64,000 nt of DNA from Ochlerotatus camptorhynchus (Eukaryota > Arthropoda > Insecta > Diptera > Culicidae), in the NCBI RefSeq assembly GCF_037179485.1, contig NW_027040888.1:248001-312000 (forward strand), given 5' to 3'. This document shows positions 10,424 through 20,870 of the stretch, in pieces (the stretch's first letter is position 1; each line of letters begins with the position of its first letter). A program made the position numbers and the translations under genes. Below the pieces are notes generated by a model. The model had not been told where the DNA came from. It searched no databases and saw nothing but the letters and a program-made list of their open reading frames with translations.

Positions 10424-11047
10424 AATTCAGGTTAGGAAAAAAGTTAGGTTTAAACAAAACGTCAGCTATTTTTGGTAAACAAACCGACCGACAGCATTCC
10501 CTCATGCACTCAAAAATATAACTACCCACAAATCTAAAAAACCTACTACTGCGTGCACTTCCATTCTATTACCGAGAACCATGATTTTTCGATAAATACC
10601 TTCCACGCTATTGGTCCTGACCTTTGGGTCCATGGTTTACAGCCTTAGGTGCTCTGAGAGTGACATATACGAGCATCAATTTTGACATAAATTTGAGTCA
10701 TAACAGACGCGAAATATAGCTCAATCAAACGTAATTTTCGTCGAGCAACGCACTTTTCAGTCTTGGAGCACTTAATATTAGATGAGATGTTTGTTTACGT
10801 TTCATCTTTTATGTCAAAGATGGATTCCGTCACGTGTAAAATTAGTTATTTCTAAGTGTGCAGGGCAGTCTATTGATCAAGTCAGTTGAATTCAAGAGGC
10901 TTGAAAATTTGAGCCTGGTTCAACTTTTTTCAATTCAAGTGAGTTGATCAAGTCAGTTGAATGGCATGGTTTACACATTCAATTCGCGTTCAAGTCAGTC
11001 GAATTCAACTGATTGATCAATTGTCTTGCCTTGTCTAAACCCAACTT

Positions 11048-13102
11048 TTCTGGAGAAAGTTGGAAGCTGACGGACTAAAATGTCCTGATTTTGAAGCTTC
11101 ACCACATGGTATCCCTATATAGGTGAGATCACGAAACTACTAACACCCTTGCAGCATATTTCAAACTTGTACAAACAACACTGCCTACTTGATATGGTCG
11201 AATAGGAAAGTTGATTTTTTGGTTTATGTCAAAGAGGCACTGCACTCCGCCCAAATCCAGTTAAATCACGAAAATCACGGTTTATTAACGCAAACGCCTA
11301 CCTACCCGCCTTCGCCGCAGTTAATACTAGTTAGATAGAAAGTCCGTCACGGTAATGTCGTCATTTGGGACTGATGTGAATTGACCGGTAACACTTTCGA
11401 ATGCATTCTGCTCTGTTACCACGCACCATTCCATCCAGAACATAATCGCGCTATGACTTTCATCGAGTGCCCTCTCCGTTGAATGTCATATTTCCAGCTG
11501 CTTCCAGTTAAGGCTTGTTAAGATGATCGCTTCATGGAGCCGATTATTTTTTTTTTCTTCAGTGATGGTAATTTTTGGCAATCAAGGTAAATTATGCCGG
11601 ATCATCTTTTGCACCATTTATTCAATGAACGAATTCAGTGAATTTTATATTCTCCAGCATTAAAGGGAATTAGAAAGGCAGATTGAAGCATCAGTAATAC
11701 AATAAATCCCAGAAACATGAAACTCGGAGACAAGTTCATGATGACGGCAATCCTGTTTTGAGCACTCAGCTAGAAATCCCCACGCGTGAGTGACGGCACG
11801 ATCAATGGATGATTAACGAACTGTTGAATGTCTTGCCGTTTTTCAAGAAATCCCCTCCGCGCGGTCTCGTGTCGAAATTCTGCACAGGTGACAGAGACTT
11901 CCCCGCGAATCGTAGCTAAAATTTAAAAACTAATTTTCGTTTGTTTACTCCGCTGGTTATCGTCTGGCAGTTTATTAGTGAAGAACGAAGATGATTTGAC
12001 GTTTCAACCATCAGTTTCGGTAAATCAGTGTTTATACATACGGGCAGCTTTGACGTGCCTCCAAGTGTGAAGGTCAATCGAACCGTTTTGCGCTTCCGCG
12101 GAATGATTGTTTACGGATTGATTTGTTTTGCCTCAGTGGTGTACGATGAACTGGGCGGTTGGATGCTGGAATTGCCGCGTCGTATCAGCGAAGGAAACAC
12201 AAAATTTCACAACACAATCGCGGTTATATAGATTGGAAAAAGTTAAAATTCAACCATTTATCAGATTTCAGCTTGCTGTTTCCAAGATTCATGACTTACG
12301 TGATTTAAGGGTTAGAGAGACGGTTTGAATTTTGAAAGTAGGACTTAACCGGGTTTCTACAGCTTTGGATGGTTGTGCACATCTTTATGTTCACACATGT
12401 CGCATCACCGGAGGATAGATGATGCGACATGTCTCTGCAACAATTTGTAGCTGCAAGATTTCTTTTTGCTATTCAATATGGAACTCTTGTGATTCCCAGA
12501 GTGATTCAACTTGAATCAAACTTTCATAATACAGAAATAAGTTTCGAAGGAGGGCACCTTCTACTATTTGTACCGAACGTACTGACGTCAATGCTGTACG
12601 AGACAAAGATCTACTTAACAATATGACCAATTCATGCGAGCTTTAGCTCGCCACGTGACGTTCGTTTGCTCACGTGAACCTCTAACGGAAGCTGTGCAAA
12701 TAATGCCAAACAAATGGCTTATTCTACTAGTCTAGACATTTTTCAACTTCGTGGTGCAAATCTTGGGTGAGTTTTCTTTCCAATCAATATTTAGAATTCT
12801 GAGTTTAAAATTGATCGCCTAATATGATAAACCTAGCGCATGAGCTGCGCCACAGTCGCAATGATGCAACATCGGTTCAGTATTGGGTGATAGATTTGTG
12901 AGCAACTCAGTTGTAAATATTTTCCTTTCAGAAATTAGACTGATTCGTATGGATAGTACAGTATACACTTTTTATGATGGAACAGCAAATGACAATTGAA
13001 CCGTTGCGAGCAAAAATGGTTTATATTTTCTAGAGTAAATCTTAGGCTCTTTTTCAAAATACTCTAATAATAAAATATATTCATCAAATTTTCACATAAT
13101 TT
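11048..13102. other. Intergenic; small hairpin at 12395-12432
   Basis: No gene is supported. At 12395-12407 and 12420-12432 there is a perfect 13-bp inverted repeat (ACATGTCGCATCA) with a 12-base loop. The remainder is AT-rich single-copy-looking sequence with only short frames. Confidence 0.55.
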
Positions 13103-13347
13103 CAAGATCCTGACTATTTAGACGGATGATTTCTTGGGCAAAGTTGATCAGGGGGTCAAGGACTGTTGGATGATGGACAGAACAATTCCGAATTCCTCCA
13201 CTAGGTGGTGCTAGTGAGCATTCGAAGTGAATATGTTTGCGCTGCTGTATCTCAAGATCCTGACTATTTAGACGGATGATTTCTTGGGCAAAGTTGATCA
13301 GGGGGTCAAGGATTGTTGGATGATGGACAGAACAATTCCGAATTCCT

Positions 13348-13361
13348 CCACTAGGTGGCGC
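13348..13361 (+). promoter_or_regulatory. CTCF-like motif, unit 2
   Basis: CCACTAGGTGGCGC fits the CTCF core consensus CCASYAGRKGGCRS at all 14 positions. Binding is not shown; it is a sequence match only. Confidence 0.45.
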
Positions 13362-13497
13362 TAGTGATTATTGAAAGTGAATATATTTGTGCTGCTGTAT
13401 CTCAAGATCCTGACTATTTAGACGGATGATTTCTTGGGCAAAGCTGATCAGGGGGTCAAGGACTGTTGAACGATGGACAGAACAGTTCGGGATTCCT

Positions 13498-13511
13498 CCA
13501 CTAGGTGGCGC
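13498..13511 (+). promoter_or_regulatory. CTCF-like motif, unit 3
   Basis: The same perfect consensus match as unit 2, in the same phase 150 bp later. Units 1, 4, 5 and 6 carry variants at 13198, 13648, 13798 and 13948 with one or more departures. Confidence 0.45.
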
Positions 13512-13984
13512 TAGTGATTATTGAAAGTGAATATATTTGTGCTGCTGTATCTCAAGTTCCGGACTATTTAGACGCATGATTTCTTCGGCAATGTTGATCA
13601 GGAGGTCAAGGACTGTTGGATGATGGACAGAACAATTCGGAATTCTTCCGCTAGGTGGAGCTAGTGAGTATTAGAAGTGAATATGTTTGCGCTGCTGTAT
13701 CTCAAGATCCTGACTATTTAGACGGATGATTTCTTGGGCAAAGTTGATCAGGGGGTCAAGGATTGTTAGATGATGGACAGAACAATTCCGAATTCCTCCA
13801 CTAGTTGGCGCTAGTGATTATTGAAAGTAAATATATTTGTGCTGCTGTATCTCAAGATCCTGACTATTTAGACGGATGATTTCTTCGGCAAAGTTGATCA
13901 GGGGGTCAAGGACTGTTGGATGATGGACAGAACAATTCGGAATTCCTCCGCTAGTTAGTGCTATCTATGATCTTCTCTGGCTAT

Positions 13985-14626
13985 TACGGAACATTCAAAT
14001 GTCTTCTTCATCGCTCTCCTCGTTAAGTTCACCGGGGTCATCATCTTCTTCGTCACTCGCTTCGATGAGTTCACCGGAGTCATCCGCTTTTCCGTGGTTT
14101 TCATCGCTGTCATCTTGTTTCAAGGTGTATTCGTCCAGCCTCTCTTCGAACCTGGCATCAGTACTTCTCGATTGTCTGCTCTGGTTAAATTGCATAAATG
14201 TGCTTCAGAGGAGTTGAATAAATGTTACCGTATTGTGAAACACTGGATACAAATTGTGCCAGATGAACATGTACCACTTTTCATGTGAACAAAATTTACC
14301 GCAAACCAGAAAACGTTGTGAGCGAAAGTGTTACAGCCCAAGTAACATTTTAAGTTTTATGAAATACTACAAAGCTACTATAAAACAACATTCATAAAAC
14401 CCTGGTTGATGCATCCACCAAACCCTCATTGATGCTAGAATCTGTCTAGTTGGCCCACCCTGGAGAAACCTGATAAACGCATTGAGATTTTTTTCAAAAC
14501 CGTATTTAAGCTACAATAAAAGCTATTTGGCAACAATTAAAACAATTATCCGAAGAATTTATCCTAGCCGGTTGCTAAGTCAACTGAAAAAAACAACAAT
14601 CAAGATAAAAAACGATTCATAAATAC
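13985..14626. other. Intergenic after the array
   Basis: Low-complexity TCATC/GATGA-rich sequence at about 13998-14120 gives acidic or serine-rich frames on the two strands; no gene is supported. The rest is AT-rich. Confidence 0.45.
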
Positions 14627-14633
14627 CATCTGT

Positions 14634-14928
14634 TCTTTCCGTTATTTAACGTCGGTCTCTGTTCCGCAATCTAGTGCCAATCACCGACGGACATCGATTG
14701 CCATCCATTGACGGCAATCAAATATGCAGGAAGGCAGCTTCCACACCTGCGTAGGATATCGTACCCATTCAAACACACATGGGCCGGGACCAACGACTTT
14801 ACTTCCCTTCCGAAGGAAGACGTGACTAGAGTTTTTTATGCCTCGGAAAAATCCCACCGACCTCGACTGGGATTGAACCCAGACCCATTGGGGTGAGAAA
14901 GCAGTCACGCTTATCACTACGCCGCCGG
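14634..14928 (-). mobile_element. tRNA-derived SINE, Feilai-related, intact
   Basis: A complete copy of the subfamily seen at 7497-7925. On the minus strand the head near 14925 carries the A box (GTAGTGATAAGCGTGACT) and the B box GGGTTCAATCCCAG, and the tail ends near 14640 (GACGTTAAATAA). The short direct repeat CCATCTG at 14627-14633 and 14929-14935 is a likely target duplication. It provides the empty site for the MITE at 7599-7737. Confidence 0.88.
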
Positions 14929-14935
14929 CCATCTG

Positions 14936-15557
14936 AATCTTATGAAATTAATTGAATAATTGAGAATTGACTGTCAAATTTCCTAAATTATAAAATAGTT
15001 CTCATTAAGCGGTCTAGCCCTGTACAAATAAAGTAATTAATAAAAAAAAGCGGCCTAGCTTTAAATAAAATATATGATGTGAAATGTGCGTGAAAACATC
15101 GAAAAACATGAGTCCGCCCACGGAAAACATCGATTTTACTAATTATTTTACATAACAAAAAAAAATCTTCAGTCGATCATTAAGCTTAGCCGAGATTTTT
15201 GTTTTTCATGATTTTTGCATTCTTAATATTTTCTCATTGCTAAATTGACTAAAATAAAGTTATATCCTAGGAAATATAGATTAAAAATCGAAGATTGTAA
15301 AAAACACAAAATAATTGTAATATGGCGGAGGCATAAAAGTTGATTTTCATGGGCCATTTTTTGGAAAAGTTATTTTGCTTTCAAGAAATCCTTAAAAAAT
15401 TCATAAGAATTTGAAATAGCTGTTATGAAGAAAACTTGTAGACTGAATTGTATTTATCTAAGGCCATTTTGCTTGATCCTAACGCGTTCAGATTTATGGC
15501 AGCATTTATAGCGGCAATGTTGCCTACAAAATGTTAAACGTCAAAGTTTGTTTATCT
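14936..15557. other. Intergenic, nothing recognised
   Basis: AT-rich; no gene or repeat supported. Confidence 0.5.
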
Positions 15558-15811
15558 CGACAGTGAGCATGCATAAGGGCGTACACGCGATGATCGATTC
15601 TCTTCATCCATTTTCGCTTTGCATTGCTACAGCTAAGCGATACAATTTTCCATAAATTTGTTCAATGCAGAGTTGTAACAGGTTGTATTGGCTATCAAAA
15701 GCAATCGCAATCGCACCGAGAAACGTTAATTCTAGCAAGTTATTAACAAAAGAGAAAATCGACGAAGAGAATCGATCATCGCGTTTACGCCCTTATGCAT
15801 GCTCACTGTCG
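15558..15811. mobile_element. Foldback MITE with 50-bp arms
   Basis: The arms at 15558-15607 and 15763-15811 are nearly perfect inverted copies (CGACAGTGAGCATGCATAAG outermost, TGATCGATTCTCTTC innermost). ATCT flanks both ends (15554-15557 and 15812-15815), a possible 4-bp duplication. The inner part links it to the foldbacks at 6407 and 59958. Confidence 0.85.
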
Positions 15812-15821
15812 ATCTTTCGAT

Positions 15822-16310
15822 AGTTGCGCTGTGCGATCCAGCGTTCTTCCAGGCGATTCTCTCCCGATGGCTTGGAAGCAGTAACTCAGAAAGTGTGCGA
15901 TACTGTTTTACAACATTTCGCATTTCGCACAGCTGCAACCTCAATCATTCCCGAAAAAGATCCTCTTCTTCCGGATGGTTATGGAAGTGCACCATCAAAC
16001 GATGCAGGAATGTACGGTTGAATGAATTTTTTCGAACAGATGACCCTTTCGCCGAATTACGAACTAGTGTCCGCTTAATGACAGTTTCAGTAGATTACTG
16101 TCGGTACTGACGCAAGTTATTCCGATCGTCATCTATTCGCAAGGTCTGGAGAAGGCTGGTCTGACTGTTTTGACAATGTTTTATGAATTTGAGGACCACG
16201 CTCACTTCACTCTTCTCCACCAGATGCTCAGTCATGTTCAGCCGGACGTGCTGGTAAATTTTACTGAAATGGACTTCCCTTCGCTTGAATTTTTCATCCT
16301 ACTTCGTTTA
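15822..16310 (+). pseudogene. Unidentified coding-like fragment
   Basis: The plus strand shows protein-like composition in successive frames: SPDGLEAVTQKVCDTVLQHF (about 15850-15920) leading to an in-frame stop at 16019, then, in another frame, SRLLSVLTQVIPIVIYSQGL and YEFEDHAHFTLLHQMLSHV (about 16085-16250). Codon use and lack of low complexity suggest a decayed exon. I do not recognise the protein and assign no function. Frame changes and stops mean it is not a working gene as it stands. Confidence 0.4.
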
Positions 16311-16791
16311 TCTTTCGAGATATCCTTGTCATAAATTTGGCTTTTATTCACTATGACTTTTTGCTCTCATTAAAACCTAATGGTTTTATGGTTGCTTTTA
16401 TAAAGATAGAACACGTTTATAGAGTATTTTATCAAGACAATAATAAAAAATCGCTAAAGAAGTTTACGATTGATTTATAGAAAAGTTTTATGAAGGGATT
16501 GAGAGCTACACTCGCGAGCATAAGTTTAAGGACACCCCACAAAAACACGACAAATTTGTTATGTTCATATCTCTGTCATGTTACGTCCAATTTTCGTTCT
16601 CTTTAGATCATTTTAAAGGTATTGAATGGAACTTTCCTCGTAGGCAAATTGTTCAATATAATTTTTAAATTTGGTGTGCTAAAAGTTCACCCAAAGTTAC
16701 AATATTTTTCAAAATTTACTCTGAAGAATTGTGACTGATTTTCTCAGAATTGGGTTGGCCAAACTTTGAAAAAAAAGTAGTTGTAGAACAC
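16311..16791. other. Intergenic, nothing recognised
   Basis: AT-rich; no gene or repeat supported. Confidence 0.5.
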
Positions 16792-16958
16792 TTAGGGATC
16801 GTCCATTAATTATGTCACACTTTTAAGGGGAGGGGGGTTTTGGAAACAGAGACGAGCCTTACAAAAAACAATTAAGGTCCATATAAAAAATGTGGCAAAG
16901 GGGGGAGGGGGGTGGTTGAAAATGGGCCAAACTTGCGTGACATAATTAATGGACCTTT
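16792..16958. mobile_element. Foldback MITE, GTCCATTAATTATGTCAC ends
   Basis: Inverted arms at about 16800-16820 and 16936-16955 (GTCCATTAATTATGTCAC against GTGACATAATTAATGGAC) enclose G-rich blocks (AGGGGAGGGGGG). Non-coding. A related end (TAGGGATCATCCATTATG) occurs at about 43849. Confidence 0.7.
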
Positions 16959-17219
16959 CTTTATGCTATACCATTCATACCATTCAAATAACCTTTGGAG
17001 ATCGAAAATTGAACAAAACATATTTGCATGTTTTTTTGGGGTGTCCTTAAACTTATCATCGGTAGTGTACTTTAAATTTAATTTTGAAACAAGACGGTTT
17101 TTGACTGCTCGCCAGACTGTGAAAGATTTTTAAAACAGCGAAAAAGAGAACTACTAAGCAGGAACGTTTTACGGTTTTACACTGTGAAATGCTGTATTAA
17201 AACTAAATGAATTGTTCAT

Positions 17220-17280
17220 CATAAATCAGAGTGGATGCCAAATGATAAACCAACATAAATCAGAGTGGATGCCAAATGAT
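17220..17280. repeat. 27-bp direct repeat
   Basis: ATAAATCAGAGTGGATGCCA plus AATGAT occurs twice, at 17220-17246 and 17254-17280, identical and 34 bp apart. A small recent tandem duplication. Confidence 0.85.
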
Positions 17281-17411
17281 TGCAGAATTGTTACTTGGGA
17301 GGTTCGTGATATTTTCAGTACGGGATACCTCGTGAACTTGGCCATATCGAATGATACCGTCTTCAGCAAAAATTTCCAAAAATTACATGGTCGTCCTTTC
17401 ACAGTTCTGGA

Positions 17412-17681
17412 TCACTGTGAAGCGCTTGCTTCCTCCTCACTGTTCTTCTCGGCGTCCGGAACGTCCATTACCACCACCTCTTGAGGTTCTTCTATTCTTC
17501 TGAACCGCTTCCTCGTTTGGCGATGTACCACTACACTCTTCTCTTCCACATTCCGTTTTTCGTTTCCTTCTTCCGTTCGTTGTTGTACTGCCTGCTTGCG
17601 ATCCTTCCGATCGGGGCTTGGGAATTCATACGATGCCCATTCAGCAACTTGGGAATCTCCTTTCTTACATCCTATGGGCAT
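17412..17681 (-). other. Highly charged open frame, doubtful
   Basis: An 89-codon minus-strand frame rich in Glu, Lys and Arg (for example TEEGNEKRNVEEK). No domain is recognised, no splice or promoter signals are clear, and it abuts a transposon. It may be a decayed coding scrap or chance. Confidence 0.2.
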
Positions 17682-17927
17682 ATTGAGGCCTAAGGCAGCT
17701 GAACATTTCTCTCAAACATCACAGTATTTCCCTAGCACCAATGCTAGATCACTATCCGGAACTTCTGGTGGTGAAAGGTGTCCCACTAGATATTGCATCA
17801 CGGGAAAAACGCTGTAGAAAATTACCCATTGGGTATTTTCTCTTGAAAATTTGGGTAGAAGTAGTTTAGAGTGTATTGTCTATACTGTGTTTTTTTATCG
17901 CCGTCAGTTTTTCGAAAGTTGGAAAAA

Positions 17928-18788
17928 TGGCATCACCCGAAAAGCACCGTCACGAGTTGATTTTGCGCAAGCACCTGGAAAATCCTCAACTCTCTCATCG
18001 GGACATCGGAAAACAACTCGGAATAGTGCAGTCAACGAGTCGTGTGATTAAACGTTGCTACGAAACTCTGAGCATCGAACGGAAGGAGAAATGCGGTCAG
18101 AATGGATGTTCTATTAGAGATCAGGATCACAAGCGTGTCGTGAAAGCGTTTAAGCGGAATCCCAATGCTTCGGTCAGGGATGTGGCCAAAAAGTTGAATC
18201 TGTCAATGTCTTTCGTTCAAAGGGCCAAGGACCGGGAGGGACTGCATACGTACAAAGTGCAGAAGGCTCTAAATCGCGGATGATGAGACTTACGTCAAGG
18301 TGGGCTTCCGGAAGCTTCCGGTTCTACACCCAACCGGGGGATGTAAGATTCTCTTACAATTATGTGGGATTCATCATCAGAGGATGTTAGTGGAGACCGC
18401 ATGAACCGAGGATGCGATATACCTAGCTGCGGTCCAATGCAAGAAAATTGGAGACCGAAAAATGTAGAGTGTATTAGTGAGGCAAATTAGTTATGTCGAA
18501 AAAATAGGAATCAGATTGCCGACTGGACTCGAACGACGAACGTTGCGATTATCAGACCTGTGCTTTCTCCACTGCTCTCTCCATGCTTCTGAATATGGAT
18601 AGCCTAAAAATACTGGGCTTTTATGAAGCAGACACTACGGAATCATCCCAAGGAGGTCAAATCTGAGGAAGACATGAAGAAAAATTGGGTTTCCGTACAG
18701 AAGAAGCTGCAGCCAAATGTTGTACAGAACCTAATGAGTGGAGTTAAGCGTAAGGTGCGAGCGTACGGTTATGGTATTGAAATTGAAT
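17928..18788 (+). pseudogene. Mariner transposase, deleted and interrupted
   Basis: Starting at ATG 17928, the N-terminal DNA-binding part is open (SHRDIGKQLGIVQSTSRVIK, then VRDVAKKLNLSMSFVQRAK: two helix-turn-helix-like segments) and stops at 18281. The next frame gives DDETYVK (about 18283), the first catalytic Asp region. After a foreign block, the C-terminus resumes (KNWVSVQKKLQPNVVQNLM) and ends at 18788. The central catalytic Asp and the Glu are missing. Family members keep three acidic residues with DD37E spacing. Non-functional. Confidence 0.85.
18340..18595 (-). mobile_element. tRNA-like (SINE-like) insert in mariner
   Basis: This block is absent from related transposases. On the minus strand it contains GGAGAGAGCAGTGGAGAAAG and, about 40 bases on, GTTCGAGTCCAG (B-box-like). 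It is therefore probably a tRNA-derived retroposon. Its ends and tail are not clear and it has no recognisable partner in the window. Confidence 0.45.
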
Positions 18789-19211
18789 GAAATGAATATG
18801 CCAAAAGCTTACTAATAGGTTATATTTTGTTGTCTGGAAATTCTTTAAAGCATCGGTCAACTAGGTAATTTTTAACATCGTTTTTTTCCGTGATGCAATC
18901 TGATGTGGGACACCCTTTATTTACTTGCCCTTTTATGTCATGCATGCTACATAACCACTGGTTATTAACCAGTCCATGGTAGCCTGTCGAGTCTTATATG
19001 CTTCACACTTCCCATTCTGTTAAATACTTGATTCAACTCTTAAGACGCCAGATGCCGAAAACAGTACATTAACTCAAAAGTCTATTAAGAGATGCTAGAA
19101 TTGAAAATTATACGTATTTACCACTAAGAGGTTTGCTTTTCAATTTATTTAATTTTAATATGTAACTTGAAATTGTTAGTTAAAAAACATAAGGAGAGGA
19201 ATATGAGAGTA

Positions 19212-20479
19212 AGGCTTGTACTCGAAAAAAATGCACCATTTTTATCCGTGTGTAATTTTTTTATCCGTGGGTAAAAATTGATGAAAATCTGGGTATAACT
19301 AGTTTGGAGTGAATTGTTTACATGTGCAAAATTTCATAGCAATTGGTTCAATGGTTATTGAGATGTCATCGAAACAAGAAGAAAATCGCCGGAGAATTTT
19401 GCGCGCCGTCATGGAAAATCCACCTGCGACCATGAGATGGACGGAAGACAACTGGGAATCACCCATACAACTGTGTCTCGGGTGGTAAAATCGTTTAAGG
19501 AGTCCCAGACGACCGAGCGGCGGGCTGGAAGTGGAAGAAAATCGAAGACAGCTGACCCTGTGAAGGCCCGGAAGGTGTTGGATTATTTCAAGCGTAATCC
19601 GAACCTTTCGATTCGCGACGCGGCTCTGAAGGCAAAGTGTTCCACCTGGTTCGTTCAGCAAACCATGAAACGAGCTGGGCTTCGTGTATTCAAGGTCCGG
19701 AAGGCACCGAACCGGCGTGATCAACAAAACACGGCGGTCAAATCCCGCGCAAGGAAGCTGTATCGAGAGTGGTTAACGTTACCGATGTGTGTGGTTATGG
19801 ATGACGAAACCTACATCAAGGCAGACGCAAAGCAGATACCGGGGCTGGAGTTCTACGTTGCCAAATCACGGTTTGATGTTCCGTAAGACAAAAGGAAGAA
19901 GAAAGTGGACAAATTCGCCAAAAAATACTTGCTCTGGCAGGCCGTACATCACAATAGGTACCATCAACAGCGAAATTTACCGCACTGAGTGCCTCCAGAA
20001 GCGTCTGTTGCCCTTCCTGCGGTCCCACGGAGGCGAGACATTATTTTGGCCGGACCTGGCATCATGCCATTACGCGCGATCGACGTTGGATTGGTACAGA
20101 GACAATAGCGTTGTTTTTGTACCAAAAACCGCCAACCCCCCAAATTCACCAGAGATTCGTCCGGTGGAAAGATTTTGGACAATAATGAAGGCCAAAGTTC
20201 GAAACTCGTCCAAGGTGTTTAAGAACGAGCTGGAGTTGAAGAAAGAATGGATGAAAGTGACCAAAAAGGTCGGCTCCACCATTACACAAAATGTAATGAG
20301 GGGTCTTAAGGGAAAGGTGCGGGCTTTCAGCGATGGAAAGGAAATTGAATAAAGTAATTATGCCGAAACATAATCCATATGTATTAATTCATTCCCTGAA
20401 AGTTTCAAGAAAATCCGACTTAAATTAAATTTTTGGCGAACACTTTTGTCTTGTGCATTTTTTTTTCGAGTACAGGCCT
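19212..20479 (+). mobile_element. Mariner DD37E transposon with TA duplication
   Basis: Ends AGGCTTGTACTCGAAAAAAA (19212) and, complementary at 20479, AGGCCTGTACTCGAAAAAAA, flanked by TA (19210-19211 and 20480-20481). Length 1,268 bp, the expected size for a full mariner-type element. The internal gene is frameshifted, so the copy is dead as an autonomous element. Confidence 0.93.
19350..20352 (+). pseudogene. DD37E mariner transposase with frameshifts
   Basis: Opens at ATG 19350 (or 19362). The frame shifts near 19440, continues through the helix-turn-helix region (GRQLGITHTTVSRVVKSFK), the basic linker and VVMDDETYIKADAKQIPG (first catalytic Asp). It stops at 19884 and resumes in a third frame with EIYRTECLQKRLLPFL, FWPDLASCHYA (second Asp) and NPPNSPEIRPVERFW (catalytic Glu), ending at 20352. 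There are 37 residues between the second Asp and the Glu, as in the ITmD37E mosquito family. A short in-frame segment before EIYRTE is also missing. Confidence 0.9.
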
Positions 20480-20481
20480 TA

Positions 20482-20870
20482 TATATTTGCTTCGTTTATT
20501 AGCCAAATTTTTTTTTCAAATGTTCATCAAATGTGATTTCAATTTCATTCTTGAAAAGACTAATTTTCAGGACAACGTAGGATAACTTACAACAGGGAAA
20601 ATATCTTCAACTGGAAGTGAATAGACTACAGCCTAGACTATCGAGATCCTCAATCTGTACCAATTGCCCCTCCAAAATCGCTGTATTACCTCAATCAGTG
20701 ATACCAACCGTCACGGTTAACAAGCTTTTGTTAACTTTCAACAAACGAAATTAGGTTAACGGCCCTGGGCTCATAGTGCTTCGGTGTCAGTCTTTGATAA
20801 GTTACACCCGTGTGCAGTCACCGGGTCACTCAATTCTACTGTGCCGTTGATCGATGCAGTAGATCCTGCA
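20482..20870. other. Upstream region of the transporter gene
   Basis: Between the mariner end and the TATA box. No repeat is recognised; it probably contains the proximal promoter, but no specific factor site is claimed. Confidence 0.4.

Larger units (their letters stand above)
8841..10633. mobile_element. Mutator-like element carrying an amylase fragment
   Basis: A 1,793-bp insertion. The ends are inverted repeats: ATGGACCCAAAGGGTAAGG (8841 onward) and, on the other strand from 10633, ATGGACCCAAAGGTCAGG; both continue to GGACC (about 22 bp, 2 differences). It is flanked by a perfect 10-bp direct repeat GGTTTACAGC (8831-8840 and 10634-10643). Duplications of 9-10 bp with such ends fit Mutator-like elements. 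No transposase is present, so it is non-autonomous. Inside are an alpha-amylase gene fragment (9537-10423, minus) and a younger palindromic MITE (9381-9523). The organisation resembles a Pack-MULE; that label is an inference. Confidence 0.75.
8600..10649. mobile_element. Third layer: TTAGGCTCTGAACCATTTG MITE
   Basis: Left end TTAGGCTCTGAACCATTTGG at 8599. The right end, CAAATGGTTTACAGC plus CTTAG, is split: it stops at 8840 and resumes at 10644. A second copy of this MITE lies at 61586-61992 with the same internal sequence (TTAACCCTGCTATCCGAGC), giving an independent picture of the intact element. Confidence 0.82.
8574..10860. mobile_element. Second layer: insert with CACACTTAGAAA ends
   Basis: It begins CACACTTAGAAA and ends with the exact complement TTTCTAAGTGTG. 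The dinucleotide CA is duplicated on either side (8572-8573 and 10861-10862) relative to the intact MITE. The own sequence of this layer is small (8574-8599 and about 10650-10860). Its family is unknown. Confidence 0.6.
8559..11047. mobile_element. TA-MITE copy 2, outermost layer of a five-level nest
   Basis: The left end is AGCTGGGCTTAGACA (8559-8573), preceded by TA. The element resumes at 10861 with CAGGGCAGTCTATTGATCAA and runs to the other end near 11047 (TCTAAACCCAACTT). Joined, these give the same MITE as 3946-4147 in full. Everything between 8574 and 10860 is inserted DNA. Confidence 0.8.
13103..13968. repeat. 150-bp tandem array, six units
   Basis: Six copies start at 13103, 13253, 13403, 13553, 13703 and 13853, a period of exactly 150 bp with no length change; the last copy is partial. 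Each starts CAAGATCCTGACTATTTAG and contains GATGATGGACAGAACA. Divergence is a few percent. Near the end of each unit is a 14-bp motif close to CCACTAGGTGGCGC followed by TAG, itself part of a CTAG...CTAG near-palindrome. No open frame spans the array. Confidence 0.95.
17774..18918 (+). mobile_element. Mariner DD37E-type transposon, defective
   Basis: Inverted ends AAAGGTGTCCCACTAG (17774) and, complementary at 18918, AAAGGGTGTCCCACATC; both continue into ATTGCATCACGG. It encloses a broken transposase and a foreign tRNA-like block at about 18340-18595. A minus-strand relative with the same 5' end lies at 44771-45581. About 1.15 kb against about 1.3 kb for intact relatives. Confidence 0.85.

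Noticed and set aside
13995..14195. Acidic 66-codon minus-strand frame and serine-rich plus-strand frames
   Set aside because: They arise from a TCATC/GATGA-rich low-complexity patch; there is no domain, no splice context and mirror-image frames on the other strand.
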